A DNA stretch of 64,000 nt from Pseudomonas sp. SCA2728.1_7 (GTDB lineage Bacteria; Pseudomonadota; Gammaproteobacteria; Pseudomonadales; Pseudomonadaceae), in contig NZ_CP073104.1 of NCBI RefSeq assembly GCF_018138145.1, forward strand, positions 3,472,001-3,536,000. The letters run 5' to 3'. Below are positions 52,504 through 63,476 of the stretch, one piece after another. How positions within the stretch are numbered: position 1 is the first letter of the stretch; each line of letters starts with the position of its first letter. A program made the translations under genes and the position numbers. The notes below the pieces were generated by a model. It saw only the letters and a program-made list of their open reading frames with translations. It made no database searches and was not told the origin of the DNA.

Positions 52504-55130
52504 GACTTCGCCTTCGGTTTACGTGCCCCGCCACTTTTGGCTGGAGCAGAACCCGCTTTTGGCGGGCCTTTACGGTGTTTGCTCGGTTTGGCTGGCTTGC
52601 CGCCGGAGGCCTTTTCAGGCGCCGACCGTCCGGTCTTTCCCCCGGACGCCGCTTTACCACCGTTTTTCGCGTCGGAAAGCAGCGCTTTCTTCATTTCACG
52701 GCTTTTGCGCAGCTCGGCGTTTTTCGCCACGGCATCGCTAGGGCGATAGGCTTCGGCAGCCTTTTCCTTGGCCGGACGACGGCTGGCGGTTTTTGCCGGA
52801 GCCTTTTCTTCCGAAGCCTTGGCAGCAGGCGCAGCGGTTTCGGCGCCACGTTTTTTCCGACCGATCGGCGCGCTGATGGTTTTTTCGGCCATCTCGAAAT
52901 CGATCTTGCGCTCGTCGAGGTCAACGCGCATCACGCGCACTTCAACGGTATCGCCGAGACGGAAGCTGCGACCGGTGCGCTCGCCCGCCAGGCGGTGATG
53001 CACAGGATCGAAGTGGTAGTAATCGCCCGGCAGCGCGGTGACGTGCACCAGGCCTTCGACGTAGATATCGGTCAGCTCGACGAACAGGCCAAAACCGGTC
53101 ACCGCGGTGATCACGCCCGGGAACGATTCGCCTACGCGGTCCTTCATGAACTCGCACTTGAGCCAGTTCACCACGTCGCGGGTCGCTTCGTCAGCACGGC
53201 GCTCGCTCATCGAGCATTGCTCGCCGAGTTGCTCCAATGCCGCTTCGTCGTACGGGTAAATGCGCGCCTTCGGAATGGTCATCGCACCGGCACGGCGAAC
53301 GTGCGGGGTGTCCTGTTTCGAATGGATCACGCTGCGGATCGCGCGGTGCGTCAGCAGGTCCGGATAACGACGGATCGGCGAGGTGAAGTGGGTATAGGCT
53401 TCGTAATTCAGGCCGAAGTGACCCTGATTGTCAGCGCTGTACACCGCTTGACTCAGCGAACGCAGCATCACGGTCTGGATCAGGTGGAAATCCGGACGAT
53501 CCTTGATGCTCGCCAGCAAGGCCTGGTAGTCCTTCGGCGACGGGCCGTCCTTGCCTTTGTGCAGGGACAGACCGAGCTCGCCAAGGAATGCACGCAACTT
53601 TTCCAGACGCTCCGGTGGCGGACCGTCGTGGACGCGGTACAGCGCAGGAATTTCGTGCTTCTTGAGGAATTCGGCAGTGGCCACGTTGGCCGCCAGCATG
53701 CACTCCTCGATCAGCTTGTGCGCGTCGTTGCGGGTGGTCGGACGAATCTCGGCAATCTTGCGCTCGGTACCGAAGATGATCCGGGTTTCCTGCGTTTCGA
53801 AATCGATCGCGCCACGGACGTGACGGGCGGCCAGCAGCACCTTGTACAGCGCATACAGCTGTTTAAGGTGCGGCAGAACGTCGTTGTACTCACCGCGCAG
53901 CTGACGCGCCTCGGTGATTTTCGGCGTTTCCAGCATCGCGCTGACTTTGTTGTAAGTCAGACGAGCGTGGGAGTGGATCACCGCCTCATAGAAGCAGTAG
54001 TCGGTCATCTCGCCGGATTTGGAGATGGTCATCTCGCAAACCATGGCCAGACGATCGACGTGCGGGTTCAGCGAGCACAGGCCGTTGGACAGTTGCTCAG
54101 GCAGCATTGGTACGACACGTTCCGGGAAGTACACGGAGTTGCCGCGCACTTGCGCTTCGTTATCCAGCGCCGAACCGATCTTCACGTAGCTGGAAACGTC
54201 GGCAATCGCCACGTACAACTTCCAGCCGCCGGAGAACAGGCGCAGCTTGCCCGGTTTGGCTTCGCAATAAACCGCATCGTCGAAGTCGCGGGCATCTTCG
54301 CCGTCGATGGTGACGAACGGCAGATGGCGCAGGTCGACGCGCTTCTCTTTGTCTTTTTCTTCGACTTCCGGCTTCAGCTTGGCGGCTTCTTTCAGAACGG
54401 CTTCAGGCCAGACGTGCGGAATGTCGTAGGTGCGCAGGGCGACATCGATTTCCATGCCCGGCGCCATGTAGTTGCCGACCACTTCGACCACATCGCCTTG
54501 CGGCTGGAAGCGCGGCGTCGGCCAGTGGGTGATTTTCACCTCGACGAACTGACCGATCTGCGCGTTGGCGTTGCGGCCCGGCGTCACCAGCACTTCTTGC
54601 TGAATCTTCGGGTTGTCGGCGACGACGAAGCCGATACCGCCTTCTTCAAAGTAGCGGCCGACGATGGTTTCGTGGGCACGGGAGACCACTTCGACGATCA
54701 CGCCTTCGCGGCGACCGCGACGGTCGAGACCGGAAACACGCGCCAGTGCACGGTCGCCATCGAACACCAGACGCATTTGCGCCGGGCTCATGAACAGGTC
54801 ATCGCTGCCATCGTCCGGCACCAGGAAGCCGAAACCGTCACGGTGACCGCTGATACGGCCGAGGATCAGGTCGAGCTTGTCGACCGGCGCGTAAGTGCCA
54901 CGGCGGGTGTAGATCAATTGAGCGTCGCGCTCCATGGCGCGCAGACGGCGGCGCAGGGCTTCGATCTGGTCTTCTGTGGTCAGACCAAACTCTTCGACCA
55001 GTTGCTCGCGGGCAGCAGGCGAACCACGATCGGCGAGGTGCGCCAGGATCAGTTCGCGGCTAGGAATAGGGTTTTCGTATTTTTCCGCTTCACGAGCGGC
55101 CTCGGGATCGAGGGACTGCCAATCGGCCAT
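52500..55130 (-). CDS. rnr: Ribonuclease R (3'-5' exoribonuclease)
   Basis: This 876-residue RNase II-family enzyme degrades structured RNA and helps trans-translation and cold response. Order: N-terminal helix-turn-helix (about 20-80), two cold-shock domains (about 80-240), the RNB catalytic domain (about 260-600), S1 domain (about 640-730) and a Lys/Ala-rich C-terminal tail. The active site lies in FVTIDGEDARDFDDAVYCEA, with the four Asp residues of the family. SPIRRYPDLLTHRAIRSVIH is also conserved. The ATG at 55130 is preceded by a short leader. It is first in the rnr-rlmB operon. Confidence 0.97.
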   Translation of the reverse strand: MADWQSLDPEAAREAEKYENPIPSRELILAHLADRGSPAAREQLVEEFGLTTEDQIEALRRRLRAMERDAQLIYTRRGTYAPVDKLDLILGRISGHRDGFGFLVPDDGSDDLFMSPAQMRLVFDGDRALARVSGLDRRGRREGVIVEVVSRAHETIVGRYFEEGGIGFVVADNPKIQQEVLVTPGRNANAQIGQFVEVKITHWPTPRFQPQGDVVEVVGNYMAPGMEIDVALRTYDIPHVWPEAVLKEAAKLKPEVEEKDKEKRVDLRHLPFVTIDGEDARDFDDAVYCEAKPGKLRLFSGGWKLYVAIADVSSYVKIGSALDNEAQVRGNSVYFPERVVPMLPEQLSNGLCSLNPHVDRLAMVCEMTISKSGEMTDYCFYEAVIHSHARLTYNKVSAMLETPKITEARQLRGEYNDVLPHLKQLYALYKVLLAARHVRGAIDFETQETRIIFGTERKIAEIRPTTRNDAHKLIEECMLAANVATAEFLKKHEIPALYRVHDGPPPERLEKLRAFLGELGLSLHKGKDGPSPKDYQALLASIKDRPDFHLIQTVMLRSLSQAVYSADNQGHFGLNYEAYTHFTSPIRRYPDLLTHRAIRSVIHSKQDTPHVRRAGAMTIPKARIYPYDEAALEQLGEQCSMSERRADEATRDVVNWLKCEFMKDRVGESFPGVITAVTGFGLFVELTDIYVEGLVHVTALPGDYYHFDPVHHRLAGERTGRSFRLGDTVEVRVMRVDLDERKIDFEMAEKTISAPIGRKKRGAETAAPAAKASEEKAPAKTASRRPAKEKAAEAYRPSDAVAKNAELRKSREMKKALLSDAKNGGKAASGGKTGRSAPEKASGGKPAKPSKHRKGPPKAGSAPAKSGGARKPKAKS

Positions 55131-55291
55131 TAGAGAGTTTTCACCTTGTCTATATGCGGGTTAGTTTGGCATAGGCGCCATGAAACGGGAAATTTCCGAC
55201 TATATAAGGCCCAACTGAGGCCTTGTATCGACCCCTGAACGCCGTTTTGACCACCGCTGGTAAAAAAAATCATATTTTTTGCTGACAGGGG

Positions 55292-55320
55292 TTTACAGTT
55301 AAAAAGACGCTCCGTATAGT
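55292..55320 (+). promoter_or_regulatory. Promoter of first tRNA-Leu gene
   Basis: -35 TTTACA and -10 TATAGT with a 17-base spacer and a GC-rich discriminator (GCGCGCC). The block matches 55559-55587 almost base for base, 267 bases on. Confidence 0.8.
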
Positions 55321-55355
55321 GCGCGCCATCGACGACGCACAGCGTTGCCGATACT

Positions 55356-55442
55356 GCCCAGATGGTGAAATTGGTAGACACGCCAGCTTCAGGTGCTGGT
55401 GACCTTACGGTCGTGGAAGTTCGAGTCTTCTTCTGGGCACCA
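55356..55442 (+). tRNA. tRNA-Leu (anticodon CAG), copy 1
   Basis: This 87-base gene starts GCCCAGAT, with D-loop, anticodon loop TTCAGGT (CAG), long variable arm (GGTGACCTTACGGTCGT region), T-loop GTTCGAGTC and encoded CCA. All features of a class II leucine tRNA are present. It decodes CUG, the commonest leucine codon in Pseudomonas. Confidence 0.95.
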
Positions 55443-55481
55443 ATTTCGAGTTTGAGACTAGATCAGTTTCAAGGCTCACAC

Positions 55482-55506
55482 AAAACCCGCGAAAGCGGGT
55501 TTTTTG
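55482..55506 (+). terminator. Terminator of tRNA-Leu copy 1
   Basis: Stem AAAACCCGC / GCGGGTTTT with GAAA loop followed by T residues, 39 bases after the tRNA. Confidence 0.88.
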
Positions 55507-55558
55507 CATTCTAAGCCCGGGTTTTCTTAAAACTGATTTATTAAAATTAAATCAGGGG

Positions 55559-55587
55559 TTTACAGATCAAAAGGCGCTCCGTATAGT
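55559..55587 (+). promoter_or_regulatory. Promoter of second tRNA-Leu gene
   Basis: -35 TTTACA and -10 TATAGT, 17-base spacer, same layout as the first copy. It shows that each tRNA gene has its own start. Confidence 0.8.
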
Positions 55588-55622
55588 GCGCCACATCAAC
55601 AGCGGCAACGCTCGCGATGATT

Positions 55623-55709
55623 GCCCAGATGGTGAAATTGGTAGACACGCCAGCTTCAGGTGCTGGTGACCTTACGGTCGTGGAAGTTCGAGTCTTCTTC
55701 TGGGCACCA
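55623..55709 (+). tRNA. tRNA-Leu (anticodon CAG), copy 2
   Basis: Identical in sequence to the copy at 55356-55442, with encoded CCA. Together the genes form a tandem duplication with a 267-base period. Confidence 0.95.
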
Positions 55710-55744
55710 ATTCAAATTCAAGGTTACGACCTTGGATTTCACAG

Positions 55745-55768
55745 AAACCCGCGAAAGCGGGTTTTTGC
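55745..55768 (+). terminator. Terminator of tRNA-Leu copy 2
   Basis: Stem AAACCCGC / GCGGGTTT with GAAA loop and T run, the same hairpin as after copy 1. Confidence 0.88.
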
Positions 55769-55832
55769 GTTTCTGGCCTCCTGAATCCCCCCTACAGGAA
55801 CGCAGAGCCTCTCGCAAGGCGCACTTGAGAAA

Positions 55833-55850
55833 CAATATCGTTTATCATTG
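55833..55850 (+). promoter_or_regulatory. Candidate Fur box upstream of fbpA
   Basis: CAATATCGTTTATCATTG lies 40 bases before the fbpA ATG. Its reverse strand contains AATGATAA, half of the GATAATGATAATCATTATC consensus, with a degenerate second half (12 of 16 core positions). It fits iron repression, but the match is partial. Confidence 0.5.
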
Positions 55851-55889
55851 TTGCAAGTTTTTGCAATGCGACAGTGAGGAACCCTGCGA

Positions 55890-56900
55890 ATGACGTTTCG
55901 AAATACCCTGCGCCGAGGCTTGACCTTCACCCTCCTCGGCCTGGCGCTCGCCACTCCCCTCACCCAGGCTGCCGACGCGGTTTCCCTGACTCTCTACAAC
56001 GGCCAGCACAAGGAAGTCGGCGACGCGATCGCCAAAGCCTTCGAAGCCAAGACCGGCATTCACGTCAATGTGCGCAAAGGCAGCAGCAATCAGCTCGCCA
56101 GCCAGATCATCGAAGAAGGCGACCGCTCCCCTGCCGACGTGATCTACACCGAAGAGTCGCCGCCGCTGAACAATCTCGGCGAACTGGGCCTGCTGGCCAA
56201 GACCGATGACGCCACGCTCGCCGTGCTTCCGGAAAAATATGTGGCCGGTAACGGCACCTGGATCGGCGTGACTGCCCGCGTTCGCGTGGTCGCTTACAAC
56301 CCGAAACTGGTCGATGAAAAAGACCTGCCGAAATCGGTGATGGAATTCTCCGATCCGCAATGGCAAGGCAAAGTCGGCTTCGTACCGACCAGCGGCGCCT
56401 TCCAGGAACAAGCCGTGGCCATTATCAAGATGCACGGTCGCGATGCCGCCGAAGAATGGCTGACCGGCCTGCGCGCGTTCGGCAAGACCTACAGCAACAA
56501 CATGGTCGCCCTCAAAGCCGTGGAAAACGGCGAAGTCGCTACCGTGCTGGTGAACAACTACTACTGGTTCGCCCTGCAGCGCGAAAAAGGCAAACTGGAT
56601 TCGAAACTGCATTACTTCACCGGCGGCGACGTCGGCGGCTTGATCACTGTATCCAGCGCTGCCGTGCTGAAATCCAGCAAACATCCAAAAGAAGCCCAGC
56701 AATTCCTCGCCTACATGGCCAGCGAAGAAGGCCAGCGCGTGATCACTCAGACCACCGCCGAGTACCCTCTGCACAAAGGCATGGAATCGGATCGCGGGCT
56801 CAAGCCGTTCAGCGAACTGGAAGCGCCGAACGTCACGCCAGCCGATCTGGGCAATGCCGAAGAAGCACTGGAGCTGGAACGTGAAGTTGGCTTGAACTGA
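55890..56900 (+). CDS. Ferric iron ABC transporter substrate-binding protein (FbpA/HitA-like)
   Basis: This 336-residue periplasmic protein has a signal peptide (MTFRNTLRRGLTFTLLGLAL, cleaved near TQAADAVS). The mature part opens VSLTLYNGQHKEVGDAIAKA, the start of type 1 extracellular binding proteins of the FbpA/AfuA group that bind free ferric iron. It has SPADVIYTEESPPLNNLGEL, VPTSGAFQEQAVAIIKMHG and a tyrosine pair in LVNNYYWFALQRE as expected for the Tyr-Tyr iron site. The permease gene overlaps its stop by one base. A Fur-like site precedes it. Confidence 0.87.
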   Translation: MTFRNTLRRGLTFTLLGLALATPLTQAADAVSLTLYNGQHKEVGDAIAKAFEAKTGIHVNVRKGSSNQLASQIIEEGDRSPADVIYTEESPPLNNLGELGLLAKTDDATLAVLPEKYVAGNGTWIGVTARVRVVAYNPKLVDEKDLPKSVMEFSDPQWQGKVGFVPTSGAFQEQAVAIIKMHGRDAAEEWLTGLRAFGKTYSNNMVALKAVENGEVATVLVNNYYWFALQREKGKLDSKLHYFTGGDVGGLITVSSAAVLKSSKHPKEAQQFLAYMASEEGQRVITQTTAEYPLHKGMESDRGLKPFSELEAPNVTPADLGNAEEALELEREVGLN

Positions 56901-58465
56901 TGACCGCATCGTTATCCGCCCCCGCCGCGCGCGGGGGTTACGTACCAAAGCGCAAGCGGCCATCGATCTGGCTGGTGCTGCCGGTGTTGTTGCTGGTGGT
57001 ACTGAGCCTGTTGCCGCTGGCCTATGTCGGGCTCAAAGCCTGGCAGGCCGGCTGGGCCGAGGCGCTGCATTTGCTGTGGCGCCCGTATGTATTCGGCCTG
57101 CTGCGCAACACCTTGGCCTTGATGGTTGGCGTAACCCTCACGTGCGGCGTGATCGGCCTGTCGCTGGCTTGGCTGCTGGAGCGCAGCAACTTGCCGGGGC
57201 GACGCTTGTGGGGCGTGATTCTGTGCCTGCCGTTCGCAGTACCAGCATTTGTCAGCAGTTTCACCTGGGTCTCTTTGAGCGCGCAGTTCGAAGGGCTCGG
57301 CGGGGCGATTCTGGTGATGAGCCTGTCGAAGTACCCGCTGATCTTCCTGCCGGTGGCGGCGACGCTGCGCAATCTCGATCCGTCCCTTGAAGAATCGGCC
57401 CGCACCCTCGGGCAAAATCGCTGGGGCGTGTTTTTCCGTGTCACCTTACCTTTGCTCTGGCCATCGCTATTGGCTGGTTCGTTGCTGATTGCCTTGCACA
57501 TGCTGGTGGAGTTCGGCGCGCTGTCGATCATCGGCCTGCAAACCTTCACCACCGCGATCTATCAGCAATTCGAACTGGAATTCAGCAACGCCAACGCGGC
57601 GATGCTGTCGGCCGTGCTTTTGGCGCTGTGTCTGGTGCTGCTGTGGCTGGAGTTGCGGGTACGCGGCAAAGGTCGACATGTACGTACCGGGCAAGGTGCA
57701 GCGCGGCAGGCTGAACAGGTTCGACTCGGACCATGGGCAGCGGTCGGCCAGTTGTACTGCCTGATGCTGGCGGTGGTTGGCAGCGGGATTCCGCTGGGGA
57801 TGCTGGCGTACTGGCTGGCGGTCGGTTCGTCGGCGGCTTTTCCGGTGGCCGCGATTACTGAAGCCCTGCTCTCGTCTTTGGCGCTTTCTCTTGGCGGTGC
57901 GGCATTGTGCCTGGTGCTGGCCGTGCCGGTCGGCTTGCTGGTGGTGCGTTACAAAGGCCAATTGGCAATCTGGGCCGAGCGCTTGCCGTATCTGCTGCAT
58001 GCACTGCCAGGATTGGTGATCGCGTTGACGCTGGTGTATTTCGCCCTGCATTACGTGCCGGCGCTGTACCAGACTTCCGGGTTGTTGCTGATTGCTTATG
58101 CGCTGCTGTTTTTACCGCTGGCGCAGGCGCCGATTCGTACGGCGCTGAACAAGGCTGCGCCGCAGCTGGAAGAGGCTGCGCGTACGCTGGGCGCTTCATC
58201 GTTTACGGCGTTTTGTCGGGTGACGCTGCCGATCATCTTCCCGGCATTGGGCGCGGCGTTTGCCCTGGTGTTTCTGGATGCGATGAAGGAATTGACGGCG
58301 ACGTTGTTGCTGAGTCCGACCGGGCTTAATACGCTGGCGACTGAGGTTTGGGCGCATACCGCGAATGTCGAGTTTGCGGCGGCGGCGCCTTATGCGGCGT
58401 TGTTGATTTTGGTATCGGGATTGCCGGTTTATTTACTGACGACGCGGATGTATCTGAGCCGCTGA
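56900..58465 (+). CDS. Ferric iron ABC transporter permease (FbpB-like, fused two-domain)
   Basis: This 521-residue inner-membrane permease has about twelve transmembrane segments in two homologous halves. Each half carries an EAA coupling loop: LEESARTLGQNRWGVFFRVT (about 159-178) and LEEAARTLGASSFTAFCRVT (about 424-443). This is the usual FbpB/SfuB layout. Its ATG overlaps the fbpA stop by one base. No ATPase gene (fbpC) follows; a REP pair and a convergent chemoreceptor gene come next, so the ATPase must be elsewhere or shared. Confidence 0.88.
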   Translation: MTASLSAPAARGGYVPKRKRPSIWLVLPVLLLVVLSLLPLAYVGLKAWQAGWAEALHLLWRPYVFGLLRNTLALMVGVTLTCGVIGLSLAWLLERSNLPGRRLWGVILCLPFAVPAFVSSFTWVSLSAQFEGLGGAILVMSLSKYPLIFLPVAATLRNLDPSLEESARTLGQNRWGVFFRVTLPLLWPSLLAGSLLIALHMLVEFGALSIIGLQTFTTAIYQQFELEFSNANAAMLSAVLLALCLVLLWLELRVRGKGRHVRTGQGAARQAEQVRLGPWAAVGQLYCLMLAVVGSGIPLGMLAYWLAVGSSAAFPVAAITEALLSSLALSLGGAALCLVLAVPVGLLVVRYKGQLAIWAERLPYLLHALPGLVIALTLVYFALHYVPALYQTSGLLLIAYALLFLPLAQAPIRTALNKAAPQLEEAARTLGASSFTAFCRVTLPIIFPALGAAFALVFLDAMKELTATLLLSPTGLNTLATEVWAHTANVEFAAAAPYAALLILVSGLPVYLLTTRMYLSR

Positions 58466-58469
58466 AACA

Positions 58470-58542
58470 GCTATCGCGAGCAGGCTCACTCCTACATTGG
58501 AATGCGTTTCCCCTGTAAGAGCGAGCCTGCTCGCGAAGAGGC
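58470..58542. repeat. Mixed REP doublet
   Basis: The left arm is of GAGTGA type (CTATCGCGAGCAGGCTCACT) and the right arm of GAGCGA type (GTAAGAGCGAGCCTGCTCGC), so the two REP subtypes are paired in one element. It separates two convergent genes. Confidence 0.8.
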
Positions 58543-58556
58543 CCGCCCAGACAACA

Positions 58557-60491
58557 TCAAGCCCGGAACTGCCCCAGGCTGGCCTTGAGCTGCGCCGCCA
58601 AACCATCCAGCACCTTGCCACTCGCCGTGGTTTCCACCACCGCCTGCGCCGCTTTCTCGGCCTGTGCATGAATCGTTTCGACTCGCCCACGCACTGCCTG
58701 CGCACCTTGCGCCTGATGCGCAGCCGCCTGCGTCGCCAGACCAATCGCCGCATGCACCTGCTCGACCGACGCCTGCACCGATTGCTGCAACCGCGCACTG
58801 TCGCGCAACACCAGCAAACCTTCGCTGGCCTGGCGCCCGGCCTGACCGATTGCCTCGACCGCCTCACGCGCGCCCTGCTGCAACGCGACGATGTGCGCCT
58901 GAATATCGCCGGTGGAGCTTTGCGTCTTGCTCGCCAGCGCCCGCACCTCGTCGGCCACAACCGCAAAGCCGCGCCCGGTTTCGCCGGCACGTGCCGCCTC
59001 GATAGCGGCGTTCAATGCGAGCAAGTTGGTCTGCTCGGCGATCCCGTGAATCACCGTCAGCACCACTTCAATCTGCTCGCTCTGCTGCGCCAGTCGTTCG
59101 ATGACTTTCGCCCCGGTATCGACCTGCCCGGCCAGCGCCTCGATCAAGCCACCGACCTTGGCGGAGGTGCGGGTGTTTTCATCAGTAGCCTGACGAATAT
59201 CCACCACTTGCTTCAACGCCGCCTGCATCGCGTGGCTTTCCGATTGCGCCTCATCGGCCATCTGCGATAGCGCGCGCAGGCTCTCCGCTACTTCATCACG
59301 CTGCATACCTGCCGCTGCATCCGCACCGGCATTGCGCAGCGTCATCGCGCCGATTTCCACGCCGGTGCGCTGCGCAACATCGCCCGCCTCGCGCACGATC
59401 GGCTGCAACTTATCCACAAAGCGATTGACCGCCGAAGCCATGTCGCCGATTTCATCCTTGCTGTTGATCTGTACTCGCTTGGTCAGGTCGCCCTCGCCCG
59501 CCGCCAGATCATCCATCGCGGCGTTGAGCATCTTCAGCCGATTGACCACGCGATGGCCGAGCACGACCGCGAGCAACAGCAGCACGCCGCAACCGACCAG
59601 CGCCAGGCCCAGGCCAATACGCCAGCGCAAGGTTGCTGCTGCTTCCTGAACGGTATTGGCAGTATTGGATTTCATCTCGGTCGCGGTGGACTGCGCCGAT
59701 TGCAGGCGCGCCTGCATGGCTTTGGCGCTGTCCGCTGCGGCGCCCTTGAGGCTGTCGCCGACCAACTGATCACTGCTGGCGATCAACGCCGAGAAGCGCT
59801 TGTCCAGTGCCGCCAGATCGGTTTCCACCGAGGCCGTGGACACACCCATCAGCACTTTGCCGATTTCCACGCCATTGGGATTGATCGATGCCTCAAGGTA
59901 GTAAACCGATGGATCGTTTTTCGCCGCATCCAGCACTTTATCCAGCGCACGCTCGCCCTGGCCTTTTTCCAACAGGGCCTTGTTGATCGGGTTTTCGCGG
60001 TTGAGATAACGGGTCAGGTGCTGACCGGTGGCATCGTCGTACACCACAAACAGCACGTTGGGATTGCGCTGGGCCCGCCGGGCGAACTCGGACAGGGTCG
60101 GCACGTCGCTGTCCCACATGGCACGCGGCGCCACCGAGGCGAGCAACTGCGCCATGTCATTGGCCGAATCCTTTAGATCCTTTTCCAGCGTCGCACGCAA
60201 TTGCGCCTGCTCGTCTTTCAGTCGCGAAGACAGGCCGGCAGTCAGCCGCTGACGGGTACTGGCAGACAAAGCATCGAGGCTCGAGGTGACTTCACGCCCG
60301 GCTTGCTCCAGCTCGCCGGAGAGTTTCTGGCTGTCGGCGCCGAGGCGCACCGCCAAATCTGCTTCCAGCGCCGTGACGGTGCTCCGCGTCAGGGCGACCG
60401 CCACCAACACTTGCACCAAAAGGGCGATACCAAGGGTAACGAACACGGGCCGCAACAAACGGCTTTGTAACAGTGAGAGAACGGCCGACAC
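58557..60491 (-). CDS. Methyl-accepting chemotaxis protein
   Basis: This chemoreceptor of about 644 residues starts at GTG 60491 (reading [20 protein letters not shown]). It has a first transmembrane segment (about 12-32), a large periplasmic helical ligand domain (about 33-290), a second transmembrane segment ([20 protein letters not shown]), a HAMP domain (about 310-370), and a signalling domain with the hairpin tip [20 protein letters not shown] and [16 protein letters not shown]. The GTG start is favoured by AGAGG eight bases upstream; in-frame ATG codons at 60518 and 60587 have poor ribosome sites. Ligand unknown. It is monocistronic, after purA. Confidence 0.87.
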   Translation of the reverse strand: MSAVLSLLQSRLLRPVFVTLGIALLVQVLVAVALTRSTVTALEADLAVRLGADSQKLSGELEQAGREVTSSLDALSASTRQRLTAGLSSRLKDEQAQLRATLEKDLKDSANDMAQLLASVAPRAMWDSDVPTLSEFARRAQRNPNVLFVVYDDATGQHLTRYLNRENPINKALLEKGQGERALDKVLDAAKNDPSVYYLEASINPNGVEIGKVLMGVSTASVETDLAALDKRFSALIASSDQLVGDSLKGAAADSAKAMQARLQSAQSTATEMKSNTANTVQEAAATLRWRIGLGLALVGCGVLLLLAVVLGHRVVNRLKMLNAAMDDLAAGEGDLTKRVQINSKDEIGDMASAVNRFVDKLQPIVREAGDVAQRTGVEIGAMTLRNAGADAAAGMQRDEVAESLRALSQMADEAQSESHAMQAALKQVVDIRQATDENTRTSAKVGGLIEALAGQVDTGAKVIERLAQQSEQIEVVLTVIHGIAEQTNLLALNAAIEAARAGETGRGFAVVADEVRALASKTQSSTGDIQAHIVALQQGAREAVEAIGQAGRQASEGLLVLRDSARLQQSVQASVEQVHAAIGLATQAAAHQAQGAQAVRGRVETIHAQAEKAAQAVVETTASGKVLDGLAAQLKASLGQFRA

Positions 60492-60584
60492 TGTGAATAC
60501 CTCTACTTCTGACGCCATTAATTTGATGGCACTCTTGTAGACAGATTCACAGCAAAGGTCATGCCGTCCAACAGGCATAAACGA

Positions 60585-60610
60585 CAAAGGCCCCGATGAA
60601 GGGGCCTTTG
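60585..60610 (-). terminator. Hairpin after purA
   Basis: A 10-base perfect stem CAAAGGCCCC / GGGGCCTTTG with a 6-base loop, 22 bases after the purA stop. The T run is weak (TTTGTCGTTT), so its strength is uncertain. Confidence 0.65.
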
Positions 60611-60631
60611 TGTTTTTACATCAACGACTTA

Positions 60632-61975
<1,344 letters not shown>

Positions 61976-63163
61976 TCAAGAAGCCAGTGGCGATACTTGC
62001 CAAAGCCCGTTCTGCTGAATCAATTGCCGGTCGCAGTCCGCATCACGGGCGGCGGCCAAAGGTTGCCCAGGCAACGCCTGAACGACACGCTGACCCTCAC
62101 TGCGCAACTGGCAAACCTGCTGCCAGAGTGCCGCATCCGTACTGTCAGGCATCCAGATACCGCCAGACGGTAGCTCGATCTCAGCACGCCCCAGGGTCAC
62201 CAGGGTTTTCAAATCGGTGGAAAAGCCTGTCGCTGGACGGGCGCGACCGAAGTCGGCACCAATGTCGTCGTAACGACCGCCCTGAGCGATGGACTGGCCA
62301 ACGCCCGGCACGAACACCGCGAACACCACACCGGTGTGGTAGTGGTAGCCACGCAGCTCGCCCAGATCGAAGTACAAAGGCAGCTCCGGGAAGCGCGCCG
62401 ACAGACGCTCGGCGATCGCCAGCAAATCTTCCAGTGCCGCCAGAACTGGCGCCGGCGCATTGGCCAGACGCTCGCGGGCAGCGCTCAACACTTCACGGCC
62501 GCCGCACAGATCAACCAGCGCGCGCAGCATGCCGGACAGGTCGGCCGGCAAGCCTTCGGTTAAGGTAATGACCTCGTCGATGGCCTTGCGTTGCAATGCA
62601 TCAAACAACTGCTGCTCGACTTCACCGGACAGACCGGCGGCACGCGCCAGACCACGATAGATACCGACATGACCAAGGTCCATGTGCACATCCGGCACGT
62701 CGGCCAGTTGCAGCATGGCCAACATCAGACTGATCACTTCAACGTCGCTGCTCGGGCTGGCGTCGCCGTACAACTCGGCACCCAACTGGATCGGGCTGCG
62801 CGAGGACGACAGTGCTCGCGGCTGGGCATGCAGCACGCTGCCGGCGTAGCACAGACGGCTCGGGCCCTCGCGACGCAGGGTATGCGCATCGATGCGCGCC
62901 ACTTGCGGCGTGATGTCGGCACGGAAACCCATCTGCCGACCCGATTGCGGGTCGATGACCTTGAAGGTACGCAGATCCAGGTCCTGGCCCGCGCCGGTCA
63001 GCAGGGATTCCAGGTACTCGATATGGGGAGTCACGACAAACTCGTAACCCCAGCTCTGGAACAGATCCAACACCTGACGACGCGCGACTTCAATGCGCGC
63101 CGCTTCCGGTGGCAGTACTTCTTCGATGCCATCTGGCAGCAGCCAGCGGTCTACCGTTGCCAT
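61976..63163 (-). CDS. hisZ: ATP phosphoribosyltransferase regulatory subunit HisZ
   Basis: This 395-residue protein is a catalytically inactive class II histidyl-tRNA synthetase-like partner that activates short-form HisG in histidine synthesis. It starts [20 protein letters not shown] and contains [20 protein letters not shown] and [14 protein letters not shown]. The C-terminal part ends without the anticodon-binding domain of HisRS, as expected for HisZ. The ATG at 63163 is chosen because upstream codons are outside homology. The hflC-hisZ-purA order is the common Pseudomonas arrangement. Confidence 0.95.
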   Translation of the reverse strand: MATVDRWLLPDGIEEVLPPEAARIEVARRQVLDLFQSWGYEFVVTPHIEYLESLLTGAGQDLDLRTFKVIDPQSGRQMGFRADITPQVARIDAHTLRREGPSRLCYAGSVLHAQPRALSSSRSPIQLGAELYGDASPSSDVEVISLMLAMLQLADVPDVHMDLGHVGIYRGLARAAGLSGEVEQQLFDALQRKAIDEVITLTEGLPADLSGMLRALVDLCGGREVLSAARERLANAPAPVLAALEDLLAIAERLSARFPELPLYFDLGELRGYHYHTGVVFAVFVPGVGQSIAQGGRYDDIGADFGRARPATGFSTDLKTLVTLGRAEIELPSGGIWMPDSTDAALWQQVCQLRSEGQRVVQALPGQPLAAARDADCDRQLIQQNGLWQVSPLAS

Positions 63164-63368
63164 TACGCCATTCCCCTTTGATCCGGGCGGCCAGCCTGCG
63201 GGCGAGCCTTGAGTGAAGCAGAAAATGACTGAACCGTTCAAAACGCACGCGCATGAACGACGCGGCGAAAGGCCTGTTACCGGCTTCGCCCATCACTTTC
63301 CTCGAAATACTCTCGGGCCATTCAACCCGATGCCTGCAACAAAAAACAGCAATCAAACGTGCAGACGC

Positions 63369-63392
63369 AAAAAAGCCGGGAATTTCCCGGCT
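63369..63392 (-). terminator. Terminator after hflC
   Basis: Stem AGCCGGGAA / TTCCCGGCT followed on the minus strand by six T residues, 85 bases past the hflC stop. Confidence 0.82.
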
Positions 63393-63476
63393 GCCGCATC
63401 ATACACACGTTTTCCCAAAGGATCACCCCGCCCGAGGTTTTAGCCGCCGGGCGGAATGATTCAGGTCAACGGCGTA

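Noticed and set aside
52575-55133. Plus-strand open frame (about 852 codons) opposite rnr
   Set aside because: It mirrors rnr almost end to end and has no ribosome site or motif.
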